Below are positions 11,804 to 20,438 of a DNA stretch of 64,000 nt, piece after piece. The stretch covers positions 186,001 through 250,000 of the forward strand of contig JACKJS010000001.1 in the NCBI GenBank assembly GCA_020637815.1, written 5' to 3'. This DNA comes from Hyphomicrobiaceae bacterium. GTDB taxonomy: Bacteria; Pseudomonadota; Alphaproteobacteria; Rhizobiales; Methyloligellaceae. The position numbers were made by a program, and so were the translations under genes. How positions within the stretch are numbered: position 1 is the first letter of the stretch; each line of letters begins with the position of its first letter. The notes under the pieces were generated by a model. That model worked only from the letters and a program-made list of their open reading frames with translations, did no database searches and had not been told where the DNA came from.

Positions 11804-12109
11804 ATGGCTAAGACGAGCATGATCGAGCGGGACAAGAAGCGCCGCCGCCTTGCTAAGAAATACGCCGGCCGGCGGGCCCGGCTGAAGGCGATCGCCGCCG
11901 ACCAGTCGCTTCCGGCCGAGGAGCGTTTCGCGGCGCGGCTGAAGCTGGCGGAGCTTCCGCGGAATGCCTCGCCGACACGTATTCATAACCGTTGCGATCT
12001 CTCCGGGCGGCCGCGCGGTTACTACCGCAAGCTTCGTATGTCGCGCATCGCGTTGCGCGATCTTGCGAGCAACGGGCTGATCCCCGGCATGGTCAAGTCG
12101 AGCTGGTAA
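11804..12109 (+). CDS. rpsN: 30S ribosomal protein S14
   Basis: S14 stabilises the 30S head. The 101-residue product is the long, zinc-free form (no CxxC pair), starting [19 protein letters not shown] and ending with the conserved [19 protein letters not shown] and [12 protein letters not shown] good ribosome-binding site, ACAGGAGGA, precedes the ATG. It lies eight bases before rpsH. Confidence 0.98.
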   Translation: MAKTSMIERDKKRRRLAKKYAGRRARLKAIAADQSLPAEERFAARLKLAELPRNASPTRIHNRCDLSGRPRGYYRKLRMSRIALRDLASNGLIPGMVKSSW

Positions 12110-12117
12110 GGACTTCG

Positions 12118-12516
12118 ATGAACATCAACGATCCACTTGGCGATATGCTGACCCGCATCCGCAATGCGCAGATGCGGCGGAAGACCAAGGTTACAACGCC
12201 GACCTCCAAACTGCGCGAGCGTGTGCTCGAGGTGCTCATGGAGGAGGGATACATTCGCGGATACGCGCGCGTCGATTATGACGGCGGCAAGTCGGAGTTC
12301 GAAATCGAGCTCAAATATTTCGACGGCGAGCCGGTCATCAAGGACATCAAGCGGGTGTCGACACCCGGCCGCCGCGTGTATTCCTCGGTAAAGGATCTGC
12401 CGACCGTCGCGAACGGGCTCGGCGTTTCTATTCTTTCGACGCCGAAGGGTGTCATGTCGGATTCGCAGGCGCGTACGGAGAATGTCGGCGGCGAGATTCT
12501 CTGCAGCGTCTTCTAG
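12118..12516 (+). CDS. rpsH: 30S ribosomal protein S8
   Basis: S8 binds the central domain of 16S rRNA; in E. coli it is the feedback regulator of the spc operon. The ATG at 12118 gives 132 residues starting [20 protein letters not shown] and ending with the conserved [18 protein letters not shown] and GGEILCSVF. An upstream in-frame extension overlaps rpsN and shows no homology, so it is rejected. rplF follows after 29 bases. Confidence 0.97.
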   Translation: MNINDPLGDMLTRIRNAQMRRKTKVTTPTSKLRERVLEVLMEEGYIRGYARVDYDGGKSEFEIELKYFDGEPVIKDIKRVSTPGRRVYSSVKDLPTVANGLGVSILSTPKGVMSDSQARTENVGGEILCSVF

Positions 12517-12545
12517 CGGAGCCAATTGAAGCGAAGGTTTGAACA

Positions 12546-13079
12546 ATGTCGCGCATCGGCAAGAAACCAGTACCTGTTCCCGGCGGTGTGACCGCCGCGG
12601 TCGACGGTCAGGAAATCAAGGTCAAGGGACCCAAGGGCGAACTCAGCCACGTGCTGGTCGACCAGGTCATCGCCAAGCTGGGCGATGACGGGATCGAGAT
12701 CGGCATGGTCGAGGACACCAAAGAAGCCCGTGCGATGTGGGGCATGTCGCGTACGCTCGTGGCGAACCTCCTCACGGGTGTGACCGAGGGGTTCTCGAAG
12801 ACGCTGGAGATCAGCGGCGTCGGTTATCGGGCCGCGGTTCAGGGGCAGACGCTGCAATTGCAGCTCGGCTTCAGCCACGACGTGAACTACGAGGTTCCCA
12901 AGGACATCGACGTGAAGTGTCCGAAGCCGACCGAGATCGTGGTGAGCGGTATCGACAAGCAGAAGGTTGGCCAGGTGGCCGCGGAAATCCGCCGTTATCG
13001 TCCGCCGGAGCCCTATAAGGGCAAGGGCGTGAAATATGCCGGCGAGTATATTTTCCGTAAGGAAGGCAAGAAGAAGTAG
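12546..13079 (+). CDS. rplF: 50S ribosomal protein L6
   Basis: L6 lies near the sarcin-ricin loop and the factor-binding site of the 50S subunit. The 177-residue protein starts [20 protein letters not shown] and has the two tandem L6 repeats; the second contains [20 protein letters not shown], the family signature. Length is typical. rplR follows after 11 bases. Confidence 0.98.
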   Translation: MSRIGKKPVPVPGGVTAAVDGQEIKVKGPKGELSHVLVDQVIAKLGDDGIEIGMVEDTKEARAMWGMSRTLVANLLTGVTEGFSKTLEISGVGYRAAVQGQTLQLQLGFSHDVNYEVPKDIDVKCPKPTEIVVSGIDKQKVGQVAAEIRRYRPPEPYKGKGVKYAGEYIFRKEGKKK

Positions 13080-13090
13080 CGGGACTGAAG

Positions 13091-13453
13091 ATGGGTACGT
13101 TGAACAACAGCTTTGCGCGGCGTGCGCGCCGAGTACGGCATTCGCTGAAGCGGGCGGCCAACGGACGTGTGCGTCTGTCGGTGTTCCGGTCCTCCAAGCA
13201 CATCTACGCGCAGATCATCGACGATCGCGAGGGCAAGACGCTCGCGTTCGCATCGAGCCTCGACAAGGATCTCAAGGGCAACCTGCCCAAAGGGAGCGAT
13301 ACTGCGGCGGCCGAGGCCGTCGGCAAGCTCGTTGCCGAGCGGGCGGCAAAGGCCGGGGTCAAGGACGTGATCTTCGACCGTGGCGCCTATCTCTATCACG
13401 GGCGTATCAAGGCGCTCGCAGACGCGGCCCGCGAGGCGGGTCTGAACTTTTAA
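13091..13453 (+). CDS. rplR: 50S ribosomal protein L18
   Basis: L18 binds 5S rRNA together with L5. The 120-residue product has an Arg-rich N terminus ([13 protein letters not shown]), the [18 protein letters not shown] strand and the C-terminal [20 protein letters not shown] motif. Size fits. It stands between rplF and rpsE in the normal spc order. Confidence 0.97.
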   Translation: MGTLNNSFARRARRVRHSLKRAANGRVRLSVFRSSKHIYAQIIDDREGKTLAFASSLDKDLKGNLPKGSDTAAAEAVGKLVAERAAKAGVKDVIFDRGAYLYHGRIKALADAAREAGLNF

Positions 13454-13474
13454 GGTATTCGGAAAGGATCGACC

Positions 13475-14044
13475 GTGGCACGAGGCCCGCAAGGTAGAGA
13501 GCGCGACGATCGCGAACGCGATAGCGAATTCGTCGACAAGCTCGTTCATATCAACCGTGTCGCCAAGGTGGTGAAGGGCGGACGCCGTTTCGGTTTCGCC
13601 GCGCTGGTCGTTGTCGGCGATCAAAAGGGCCGGGTCGGGTTCGGCCATGGCAAGGCGCGCGAAGTGCCGGAGGCCATCCGCAAGGCAACCGAGTCGGCAA
13701 AGCGCAACCTGCTCAAGGTTCCGCTGCGCGAAGGCCGGACGCTGCACCACGACGTGCGCGGACAGCATGGCGCGGGCAAGGTGATCCTGCGCGCGGCGCC
13801 TCCTGGAACGGGCATCATCGCGGGCGGCCCGATGCGTGCCGTGTTCGAGACGCTTGGCATCCAGGACGTGGTCGCCAAGTCGCTCGGCAGTTCGAACCCG
13901 TACAACATGGTGCGCGCCACGTTCGATGCGCTGCGCCATGAAGACAGTCCCCGTGGCGTGGCCGCGCGGCGTGGGAAGAAGGTGAGTGAAATCGTGTCGC
14001 GCCGCCGCGATCAGGCGGGCGAGGGAGCCGAGGCGCAAGCCTAA
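13475..14044 (+). CDS. rpsE: 30S ribosomal protein S5
   Basis: S5 helps maintain decoding accuracy and lies at the mRNA entrance with S3 and S4. The product is 189 residues from a GTG start at 13475. It contains [20 protein letters not shown], the signature for double-stranded RNA binding, and [19 protein letters not shown]. The start agrees with the family and is preceded by GGAAAGGA. An extra C-terminal tail of about 15 residues is common in alphaproteobacteria. Confidence 0.97.
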   Translation: MARGPQGRERDDRERDSEFVDKLVHINRVAKVVKGGRRFGFAALVVVGDQKGRVGFGHGKAREVPEAIRKATESAKRNLLKVPLREGRTLHHDVRGQHGAGKVILRAAPPGTGIIAGGPMRAVFETLGIQDVVAKSLGSSNPYNMVRATFDALRHEDSPRGVAARRGKKVSEIVSRRRDQAGEGAEAQA

Positions 14045-14069
14045 AGGCTATAGACAGGATTGAAGAACG

Positions 14070-14267
14070 ATGGCCGAGAATAAGAAGACAATCGTCGTGG
14101 AGCAGATTGGAAGCCCGATCCGCCGTCCCGACGTGCAGCGCGCGACCCTTATCGGGCTCGGCCTGAACAAGATGCACAAGCGGCGGACGCTGGTCGACAG
14201 CCCCGAGGTGCGCGGCATGGTGGCCAAGGTGAGCCATCTGGTGCGGATCGTCGAGGACGAGGCCTGA
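14070..14267 (+). CDS. rpmD: 50S ribosomal protein L30
   Basis: L30 is a small 50S protein on the solvent side. The 65-residue product contains the typical [20 protein letters not shown] and [20 protein letters not shown] segments and ends [11 protein letters not shown]. Length is standard for bacteria. It lies between rpsE and rplO. Confidence 0.97.
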   Translation: MAENKKTIVVEQIGSPIRRPDVQRATLIGLGLNKMHKRRTLVDSPEVRGMVAKVSHLVRIVEDEA

Positions 14268-14281
14268 GCCTAAGGAATAAG

Positions 14282-14881
14282 ATGATGCGACTGAACGACA
14301 TCCGCGACCTCCCTGGCGCGTCGAAATCCAAGAAGCGTGTCGGACGCGGTCTGGGCTCGGGCCTGGGCAAGACGTCGGGCCATGGCCAGAAGGGCCAGAA
14401 ATCGCGTTCCGGCGTGGCCATTAAGGGCTTCGAGGGCGGTCAGATGCCGCTGCACCGGCGCCTGCCGAAGCGCGGCTTCAGCAATATCTTCGCCAAGGAC
14501 TTCAACGAGGTGAATGTGGGCCGCATCCAGACGGCGATCGACGACAAGAAGCTCGATGCTTCGAAGCCGGTCACGGTTCAGGCTCTCGTCGATGCTGGCG
14601 TCGTTCGCCGTGCGCGCGACGGCGTGCGGCTACTCGGCCAAGGCGAACTGAAGAGCAAGGTCGCCTTCGAGGTGACGGGTGCTTCCAGCGGCGCCGTGAA
14701 GGCCGTCGAAGCGGCCGGCGGCACCGTGACGATCACGGCGATGCCGCAACGTACGGCCAAGTCCGAAGGCGAGGGCGCGCCGAAGAAGCAGCGTAAGTCG
14801 GCTGCCGAGTCCGCACCGAAGAAGTCCGCCCCCAAGAAGGCGGCGAAGAAGACGGCAGCGAAGAACGACACGTCCGAGTAG
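14282..14881 (+). CDS. rplO: 50S ribosomal protein L15 with a long basic C-terminal tail
   Basis: L15 is a late-assembly 50S protein. The core matches the family: [40 protein letters not shown] and [10 protein letters not shown]. At 199 residues it is about 45 longer than typical L15. The extra part, from about residue 155, is rich in Lys, Ala and Ser with repeated PKK units, resembling disordered nucleic-acid-binding tails. The start may be either of two adjacent ATGs (14282 or 14285). A 7-bp stem hairpin (14903-14925) separates it from secY. Confidence 0.96.
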   Translation: MMRLNDIRDLPGASKSKKRVGRGLGSGLGKTSGHGQKGQKSRSGVAIKGFEGGQMPLHRRLPKRGFSNIFAKDFNEVNVGRIQTAIDDKKLDASKPVTVQALVDAGVVRRARDGVRLLGQGELKSKVAFEVTGASSGAVKAVEAAGGTVTITAMPQRTAKSEGEGAPKKQRKSAAESAPKKSAPKKAAKKTAAKNDTSE

Positions 14882-14902
14882 GACACGTCCAGGACGTTTC
14901 GG

Positions 14903-14925
14903 GGCGGCCTGGTCGTAAGGCCGCC
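14903..14925 (+). other. Hairpin between rplO and secY
   Basis: GGCGGCC (14903-14909) and GGCCGCC (14919-14925) form a perfect 7-bp stem with a 9-base loop. No U-run follows, so it is more likely an mRNA stability or processing element than a terminator. Confidence 0.45.
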
Positions 14926-14954
14926 GCACCGTTCTGGAGAAGGGAAGAGCGCAT

Positions 14955-16286
14955 ATGGCGTCCGCCGCAGAACAGCTCGTGTCCAACTTGAATTTCGCGG
15001 CCTTTGCGAAGGCCGACGAACTCAAGAAGCGCATCTGGTTCACGTTGATCGCGCTCGTGATCTACCGGCTCGGCACCTATATCCCGATTCCAGGCATCAA
15101 TCCCCAGGCGCTCGCCGATGTCTTCCGGCAGCAGCAGTCCGGTATTTTGGGCATGTTCAACATGTTCTCGGGCGGCGCTGTCGGGCGTATGGCGATCTTC
15201 GCGCTCAACATCATGCCGTATATCTCGGCGTCGATCATCATTCAGCTCCTGACGACCGTCTCGCCGACGCTCGAGCAGCTCAAGAAAGAGGGCGAGCAGG
15301 GGCGCCGTCAAATCAACCAATACACACGCTACGGGACGGTGCTTCTCGCCGCACTCCAGGGCTACGGCATCGCCGTTGGCCTAGAGGGTGCCGGCAATAT
15401 CGTCACCGATCCGGGCTGGTTCTTCCGCATCACCACCGTCATTACACTCGTTGGCGGCACGGTGTTCCTGATGTGGCTCGGTGAACAGATCACGGCGCGC
15501 GGGGTCGGGAACGGGATCTCTCTGATCATTTACGCCGGTATCGTGGCCGGTTTGCCGAAGGCCTTGGTCGGAACGCTCGAACTCGGTCAGCAGGGCGCGT
15601 TGTCGACGGCCGTGATCTTGGCGATGCTTGTTCTTGCGACGGTAGTCATCGCCTTCATCGTCTTCATGGAGCGGGCGCAGCGGCGCCTCTTGGTGCAATA
15701 TCCAAAGCGACAAGTCGGCAACAAGATGTTCCAGGGCGATGCCTCGCATCTGCCGCTGAAGTTGAATACGGCCGGCGTCATTCCGCCGATCTTCGCCTCG
15801 TCGCTCCTGCTGCTGCCGATCACGGTTGCAAATTTCTCGGCCGGACAAGGTCCCGAGTGGTTGACGTCGATCACCGCCATGCTCGGCCGCGGGCAGCCGC
15901 TTTACATCCTTATCTATGTCTCGCTGATCATCTTCTTCGCGTTCTTCTATACGGCCGTCGTCTTCAATCCGAAGGAGACCGCCGACAACCTGAAGAAATA
16001 TGGCGGTTTCCTTCCGGGCATCCGGCCCGGCGAGCGCACGGCCGAATATATCGACTACGTGCTGACGCGGATCACCGTGGTTGGCGCGCTCTACCTTGCC
16101 GCGGTTTGCGTTTTGCCGGAGATTCTCATCGCCGAATGGGGCGTGCCGTTCTATTTCGGTGGTACCTCGCTCCTCATCGTCGTGAGTGTGACCATGGATA
16201 CGGTGGCTCAGATTCAGAGCCATCTTCTGGCGCACCAATACGAGGGGCTGATCAAGAAGGCTAAGCTGAGGGGGCGGCGCAGATGA
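14955..16286 (+). CDS. secY: Preprotein translocase subunit SecY
   Basis: SecY is the channel subunit of the SecYEG translocon in the inner membrane. The 443-residue protein starts MASAAEQLVSNLNFAAFAKA and shows the expected ten hydrophobic segments. Family motifs include YRLGTYIPIPGINPQAL in the first membrane region and NIMPYISASIIIQLLT in the second. The late cytoplasmic loop GGFLPGIRPGERTAEYIDYV is intact. Length is normal. Its stop overlaps the adk start by four bases (ATGA). Confidence 0.98.
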   Translation: MASAAEQLVSNLNFAAFAKADELKKRIWFTLIALVIYRLGTYIPIPGINPQALADVFRQQQSGILGMFNMFSGGAVGRMAIFALNIMPYISASIIIQLLTTVSPTLEQLKKEGEQGRRQINQYTRYGTVLLAALQGYGIAVGLEGAGNIVTDPGWFFRITTVITLVGGTVFLMWLGEQITARGVGNGISLIIYAGIVAGLPKALVGTLELGQQGALSTAVILAMLVLATVVIAFIVFMERAQRRLLVQYPKRQVGNKMFQGDASHLPLKLNTAGVIPPIFASSLLLLPITVANFSAGQGPEWLTSITAMLGRGQPLYILIYVSLIIFFAFFYTAVVFNPKETADNLKKYGGFLPGIRPGERTAEYIDYVLTRITVVGALYLAAVCVLPEILIAEWGVPFYFGGTSLLIVVSVTMDTVAQIQSHLLAHQYEGLIKKAKLRGRRR

Positions 16287-16933
16287 ATCTGGTGATGCTC
16301 GGAGCGCCCGGCGCAGGCAAAGGTACGCAGGCGAAGCGGCTGCAGGACATGCGGGGGCTCGTCCAGCTCTCGACGGGGGACATGCTGCGCGCCGCCGTCG
16401 CCGCAGGAACGAAACTCGGCACGCAGGCCGGTGCTCTCATGGAGCGCGGCGAGCTGGTGCCGGATGAGCTGGTGATCGGGTTGATCTCCGAGCGCATGGA
16501 GGAAGAGCCGGACGGTCCGGGCTTCATTCTGGACGGGTTTCCCCGGACCATCGGTCAGGCCGAGGCGCTGGATGAGTTGCTGAAGTCCCGTGGCGAGGCA
16601 GTGGACCGAGTCCTTGTGATCGACGTGAACGACGAGGCGCTCGTAGGGCGCATCACTGGCCGGTATACCTGTGCTACGTGTGGCGAGGGCTATCACACGT
16701 TGTTCAAGAAGCCGAAGGTCGAGGGCGTCTGTGACCGCTGCGGCGGGACGGAGTTCAAGCGCCGCAAGGACGACACCGAAGAAGTCGTCCGCGAGCGGCT
16801 GAATGCATATCACGCGCAAACGAAGCCGCTGATCGGCTATTACACGGCGCAAGGCAAGGTCAGAACCGTTGACGGTATGGCCGATATTGAGACGGTTCAG
16901 AAGGAGATAGACCTAGCGCTGGACGGGGCGTAG
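16283..16933 (+). CDS. adk: Adenylate kinase with zinc-type lid
   Basis: Adenylate kinase interconverts ATP plus AMP with two ADP in the cytoplasm. The 216-residue protein starts MNLVMLGAPGAGKGTQAKRL (P-loop GAPGAGKGT) and has FILDGFPRT for AMP binding. The lid holds two cysteine pairs, CATC and, after about 17 residues, CDRC, the pattern of zinc-binding long-form adenylate kinases. It overlaps secY by four bases, as is common in alphaproteobacteria, where adk ends the spc cluster. Confidence 0.98.
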   Translation: MNLVMLGAPGAGKGTQAKRLQDMRGLVQLSTGDMLRAAVAAGTKLGTQAGALMERGELVPDELVIGLISERMEEEPDGPGFILDGFPRTIGQAEALDELLKSRGEAVDRVLVIDVNDEALVGRITGRYTCATCGEGYHTLFKKPKVEGVCDRCGGTEFKRRKDDTEEVVRERLNAYHAQTKPLIGYYTAQGKVRTVDGMADIETVQKEIDLALDGA

Positions 16934-16966
16934 GCCCAAACACTGTTTTTCGGGCCACCGGCCCAG

Positions 16967-16995
16967 TTGACCTTGTCAAGCGGAATCGCTACATA
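16967..16995 (+). promoter_or_regulatory. Candidate sigma-70 promoter of the rpsM-rplQ operon
   Basis: TTGACC (16967-16972) and TACATA (16990-16995) are separated by 17 bases, the ideal spacing, and match the -35 and -10 consensus well. It lies in the 197-base gap between adk and rpsM, the largest gap since the str leader. A small GGGCC/GGCCC hairpin (16952-16964) just upstream may mark the end of the adk message. Confidence 0.6.
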
Positions 16996-17093
16996 GACGC
17001 GTTCCATGGCTTGATGGACTGACCGGACCCGGGGGCGATGCCTGTCCGCGGTCGGTCTTGTCGTGTTTCAATAGGCTAATTTGGTTGTAATTT

Positions 17094-17113
17094 CAGCACG
17101 TTAGCACGTGCTG
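17094..17113 (+). other. Hairpin in the rpsM leader
   Basis: CAGCACG (17094-17100) pairs perfectly with CGTGCTG (17107-17113) around a 6-base loop. It ends just before the ribosome-binding site AGGAGG and the GTG start of rpsM at 17131, so it could tune translation initiation. A direct regulatory role is only inferred. Confidence 0.4.
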
Positions 17114-17130
17114 TACGAGGAGGCGACAAC

Positions 17131-17499
17131 GTGGCCCGAATTGCAGGCGTGAACATTCCGACCAACAAGCGGGTCGAGATCGCGCTGACCTATATCCACG
17201 GTATTGGCGATGCCTTTGCCAAGGAGATTTGTGAGAAGGTTTCCATTCCGTCCGAGCGGCGGGTCAGCGAGCTGACGGAATCCGAGGTCATTCAGATTCG
17301 TGAGACCATCGACCGCGACTATGTGGTCGAGGGCGACCTCCGGCGCGAAGTATCGATGAACATCAAGCGCCTCATGGATCTTGGTTGCTATCGCGGTTTG
17401 CGGCATCGCCGCGGTCTTCCGGTCCGTGGTCAGCGCACGCACACGAACGCGCGTACCCGGAAGGGGCCCGCCAAGCCGATCGCAGGCAAGAAGAAGTAG
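17131..17499 (+). CDS. rpsM: 30S ribosomal protein S13
   Basis: S13 sits in the 30S head and forms bridges to the 50S subunit. The 122-residue protein starts from GTG 17131 as [20 protein letters not shown] and includes [17 protein letters not shown] and the C-terminal [17 protein letters not shown] signature. AGGAGG lies at suitable distance upstream. It is the first gene of the alpha operon here. Confidence 0.97.
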   Translation: MARIAGVNIPTNKRVEIALTYIHGIGDAFAKEICEKVSIPSERRVSELTESEVIQIRETIDRDYVVEGDLRREVSMNIKRLMDLGCYRGLRHRRGLPVRGQRTHTNARTRKGPAKPIAGKKK

Positions 17500-17572
17500 A
17501 GACGCTGAACACGCGGCCAAGCTCCTTTTCGAGGACTTCGCCGCCGCCAATTGGAATTTGCGGGAATAGAGC

Positions 17573-17962
17573 ATGGCCAAGGAAAAAGCACGGGTCCGCC
17601 GCCGGGAACGGAAGAACATCACATCCGGTGTGGCCCATGTGCATGCAAGCTTCAACAACACTATGATCACCATCACCGACGCGCAAGGAAACGCGATTTC
17701 CTGGTCGTCGGCCGGTGCCATGGGATTTAAGGGCTCGCGCAAGTCGACGCCATACGCGGCTCAGGTTGCCGCCGAGGACGCCGGCAAGAAGGCGGCCGAG
17801 CACGGCATGAAGAACCTCGAAATCGAGGTTCGCGGTCCCGGTTCGGGCCGCGAGTCGGCCCTGCGCGCGCTGCAGGCGTCGGGCTTCAACGTTATCTCCA
17901 TCCGCGATGTGACGCCGATCCCGCATAACGGTTGCCGGCCGCGCAAGCGCCGCCGCGTTTAA
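17573..17962 (+). CDS. rpsK: 30S ribosomal protein S11
   Basis: S11 forms part of the platform of the 30S subunit near the mRNA exit. The 129-residue product contains [39 protein letters not shown] and ends [20 protein letters not shown], all family hallmarks. Length is normal. It lies 73 bases after rpsM and upstream of rpoA. Confidence 0.98.
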   Translation: MAKEKARVRRRERKNITSGVAHVHASFNNTMITITDAQGNAISWSSAGAMGFKGSRKSTPYAAQVAAEDAGKKAAEHGMKNLEIEVRGPGSGRESALRALQASGFNVISIRDVTPIPHNGCRPRKRRRV

Positions 17963-18055
17963 GACAACACGGGCGACCGACACGACATGCTGGACGACGA
18001 CATTCGCATTCCGGAGCCGGCGGCTCCGATCAACGATCAAGAAAGGGCGACACCG

Positions 18056-19072
18056 GTGCTGCAAAAGAACTGGCAAGATCTCATCAAGCCCACCAAGCTG
18101 AACGTCACGCCCGGCCGCGATCCGGCACGGTTCGCGACGGTTATCGCCGAGCCGCTGGAGCGTGGCTTTGGTCTGACCCTTGGCAATGCTCTGCGTCGCG
18201 TGTTGCTGTCTTCGCTTCAGGGCGCCGCCATCACGTCGGTACATATCGATGGCGTGCTGCACGAATTCTCGTCGATTCCGGGCGTGCGCGAGGACGTGAC
18301 GAACATCGTCCTCAACATCAAGGAAATCGCCGTCAACCAGCACTCCGAAGGCGTCAAGCGCATGGTGCTTCAGAAGGAAGGGCCGGGCGTCGCCACCGCT
18401 GGGGACATCCAGGGCGGATCGGAGGTCGAAATCCTCAATCCGGATCACGTGATTTGCACGCTCGACGAGGGTGCCGCGATCCATATGGAGTTCACGTCCT
18501 CCTCGGGTAAGGGCTACGTGCCCGCAGAGCGCAACCGTCCCGACGATGCGCCGATCGGCTTCATTCCCGTGGATTCGCTGTTCAGCCCGGTACGCAAGGT
18601 GTCGTACCGCGTCGAAAATACCCGCGAGGGCCAGATCCTCGACTACGACAAGCTGACGATGAATATCGAGACGGACGGCTCCGTTCGTCCCGAGGATTCC
18701 ATCGCGCTTGCCGCACGCATCGTCCAGGATCAGTTGTCCGTCTTCGTCAATTTCGAAGAGCCGAAGAAGGAGCAGACCTTCCAGCAGCAGCCGGAGCTGG
18801 TTTTCAACGCCGCGCTTCTCAAGAAGGTCGACGAGCTCGAACTGTCGGTCCGTTCGGCCAACTGCCTGAAGAACGACAACATCGTCTATATCGGCGACCT
18901 CATTCAGAAGACCGAAGCGGAGATGTTGCGGACCCCGAATTTCGGCCGTAAGTCGCTGAACGAGATCAAGGAGGTTCTGGCCTCCATGGGCCTGCACCTC
19001 GGCATGGACGTGCCGGATTGGCCGCCGGAGAATATCGAAGAGCTGGCCAAGCGCTTCGAAGACCACTACTAG
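18056..19072 (+). CDS. rpoA: DNA-directed RNA polymerase alpha subunit
   Basis: The alpha subunit forms the dimer that nucleates RNA polymerase assembly and, through its C-terminal domain, contacts UP elements and activators. The GTG at 18056 gives 338 residues starting [15 protein letters not shown], matching the usual alphaproteobacterial start and length, and has GAAAGGG about eight bases upstream. The frame is also open from an ATG at 17987, which would add 23 unrelated residues. Conserved blocks are [20 protein letters not shown] near residue 45 and the C-terminal [18 protein letters not shown]. Confidence 0.95.
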   Translation: MLQKNWQDLIKPTKLNVTPGRDPARFATVIAEPLERGFGLTLGNALRRVLLSSLQGAAITSVHIDGVLHEFSSIPGVREDVTNIVLNIKEIAVNQHSEGVKRMVLQKEGPGVATAGDIQGGSEVEILNPDHVICTLDEGAAIHMEFTSSSGKGYVPAERNRPDDAPIGFIPVDSLFSPVRKVSYRVENTREGQILDYDKLTMNIETDGSVRPEDSIALAARIVQDQLSVFVNFEEPKKEQTFQQQPELVFNAALLKKVDELELSVRSANCLKNDNIVYIGDLIQKTEAEMLRTPNFGRKSLNEIKEVLASMGLHLGMDVPDWPPENIEELAKRFEDHY

Positions 19073-19124
19073 CCGCAAGGCCGCTATTTGGGCGGCCTGT
19101 CGAGCCTCGAAAAAGGATAAGTCA

Positions 19125-19553
19125 ATGCGACACCGCAAGGCAGGCCGGAAGCTGAACCGGACTTCGACGCACCGCAGTGCGTTGTTTGCGAACATGGCAT
19201 CCGCGCTCATCAAGCATGAGCAAATCGTGACGACCTTGCCGAAGGCGAAGGAGTTGCGGCGCGTGACCGATCAGCTCATTACGCTCGCCAAGCGTGGCGA
19301 TCTCCATGCGCGCCGTCAGGCTTTCGCGCGGATTCGCGATGAGGACATGGTTGCGAAGCTGTTCGAGACCCTCGGCCCGCGCTATGCAGAGCGCCCCGGC
19401 GGCTACACGCGCGTGCTCAAGGCCGGCTTCCGCTTCGGCGACTCCGCGCCGATGGCCGTGATCGAGCTGGTGGATCGCGACGAGGATGCGCGCGGTCAGG
19501 ATTCGGGTCCGACCATGGACATGGATCAAGACGGCGAGCAGGCCGCGGCCTAG
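19125..19553 (+). CDS. rplQ: 50S ribosomal protein L17
   Basis: L17 lies near the exit tunnel on the solvent side of the 50S subunit. The 142-residue protein begins [20 protein letters not shown] and contains [20 protein letters not shown] and [21 protein letters not shown] short acidic tail follows the core. It is the last gene of the ribosomal superoperon, with a strong terminator behind it. Confidence 0.98.
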   Translation: MRHRKAGRKLNRTSTHRSALFANMASALIKHEQIVTTLPKAKELRRVTDQLITLAKRGDLHARRQAFARIRDEDMVAKLFETLGPRYAERPGGYTRVLKAGFRFGDSAPMAVIELVDRDEDARGQDSGPTMDMDQDGEQAAA

Positions 19554-19602
19554 TGCCGGTTCGGCACCTCGCTGATCGATAGTCCGGCTTTGCCGGACAA
19601 GC

Positions 19603-19637
19603 AAAAGGCGCACCGCTCGGCGATGCGCCTTTTTTTG
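19603..19637 (+). terminator. Intrinsic terminator after rplQ
   Basis: AAAAGGCGCA (19603-19612) pairs with TGCGCCTTTT (19624-19633) around an 11-base loop, and the T-run continues to 19636. A second small hairpin (19582-19598, GTCCGGC/GCCGGAC) precedes it. This is the clear end of the rpsM-rplQ transcript. The stem could also stop transcription from the opposite strand, where an SRPBCC gene ends at 19689. Confidence 0.85.
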
Positions 19638-19688
19638 TTCGTCTCCACCTGAAGGGCGTTCCAGTGCGAAAGCCGCACGGCCCCGAGA

Positions 19689-20189
19689 CTATTGCGCCTC
19701 GTCGGCTTCCTTGGCCTTCTTCCGGATACCGGTGACGCCGTCCGCGAAAATGCCGGTGATGACTTCGACGGCCTTGGCCTCTTCGACACCGTCGGCGGGA
19801 TCGAACTCGGCTTCCCACTCGATCTCGACGGTGTTGTCTTCGTCGTCCTCGTCGATCTCGAGCGTGGCGGAGTAGTTCTTCACGGGGAGGGGGCTCTCGA
19901 CGATCTCGTAGCTGTAGCTCGTATCGCTCTTCTTGGTCAGCTTCTCCTTGATCTTGCCGCCATCGCCCAGCGTGAGAATGCGGTAGGTGTCGCCGCCTTC
20001 CTCGACCTGCTCGCACTCCGCAACCGCGGGATGCCAGTCCTTGATGGCGCAGAAATCGCCGACGAGTGCCCAAACGCTCTCCGGAGTGCCTGGAGCTTCG
20101 CCCCGCTTCTTGACCTCCACGGCGTGCGCGGCAGTGCCGATCGCGACCGTGGCCGCCAATGCGATCAAACCAGTTTTGACAATTCGCAT
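19689..20189 (-). CDS. Exported SRPBCC-family protein
   Basis: The 166-residue product starts MRIVKTGLIALAATVAIGTA, a clear signal peptide ending near AHA-VE. The rest matches the START/Bet v1-like SRPBCC fold by pattern: GTPESVWALVGDFCAIKDWHP near the start, where a helix and the cavity begin, and a final long helix. Such proteins bind hydrophobic ligands, but the ligand here is unknown. The ATG at 20189 is chosen for the signal peptide and for the GGAGAG upstream; a longer open frame to 20336 adds unlikely sequence. The middle is strikingly acidic (DEDDEDNTVEIEWEAEFD). It faces the rplQ terminator and is divergent from the protease gene. Confidence 0.8.
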   Translation of the reverse strand: MRIVKTGLIALAATVAIGTAAHAVEVKKRGEAPGTPESVWALVGDFCAIKDWHPAVAECEQVEEGGDTYRILTLGDGGKIKEKLTKKSDTSYSYEIVESPLPVKNYSATLEIDEDDEDNTVEIEWEAEFDPADGVEEAKAVEVITGIFADGVTGIRKKAKEADEAQ

Positions 20190-20438
20190 GCGTTTCTCTC
20201 CAATAATCTGACCTACCGTGCCGGCGAGGGCCTTCGCCGACGCGGCATCATAGTTGAAAAGGGTACAGCGGCAACCGAGGTTTGGTATTGCTATCGTCCC
20301 GTTTCGCTGGGGGCGAAGCTTTGGAAGACGCCGCACTTCGCCGCAAGAAGGCCCGTTTTCTTTGGAACACGGATAGCCTCAATTGCGCTATCCAATGCGC
20401 GTTTTCCGCCTTCCTTGGAATCACTAGCAGAGCGAGCG

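Noticed and set aside
17987..18055. Upstream ATG start for rpoA
   Set aside because: It adds 23 residues not found in the family; the GTG at 18056 has a better ribosome-binding site and gives the usual length. Not fully excluded.
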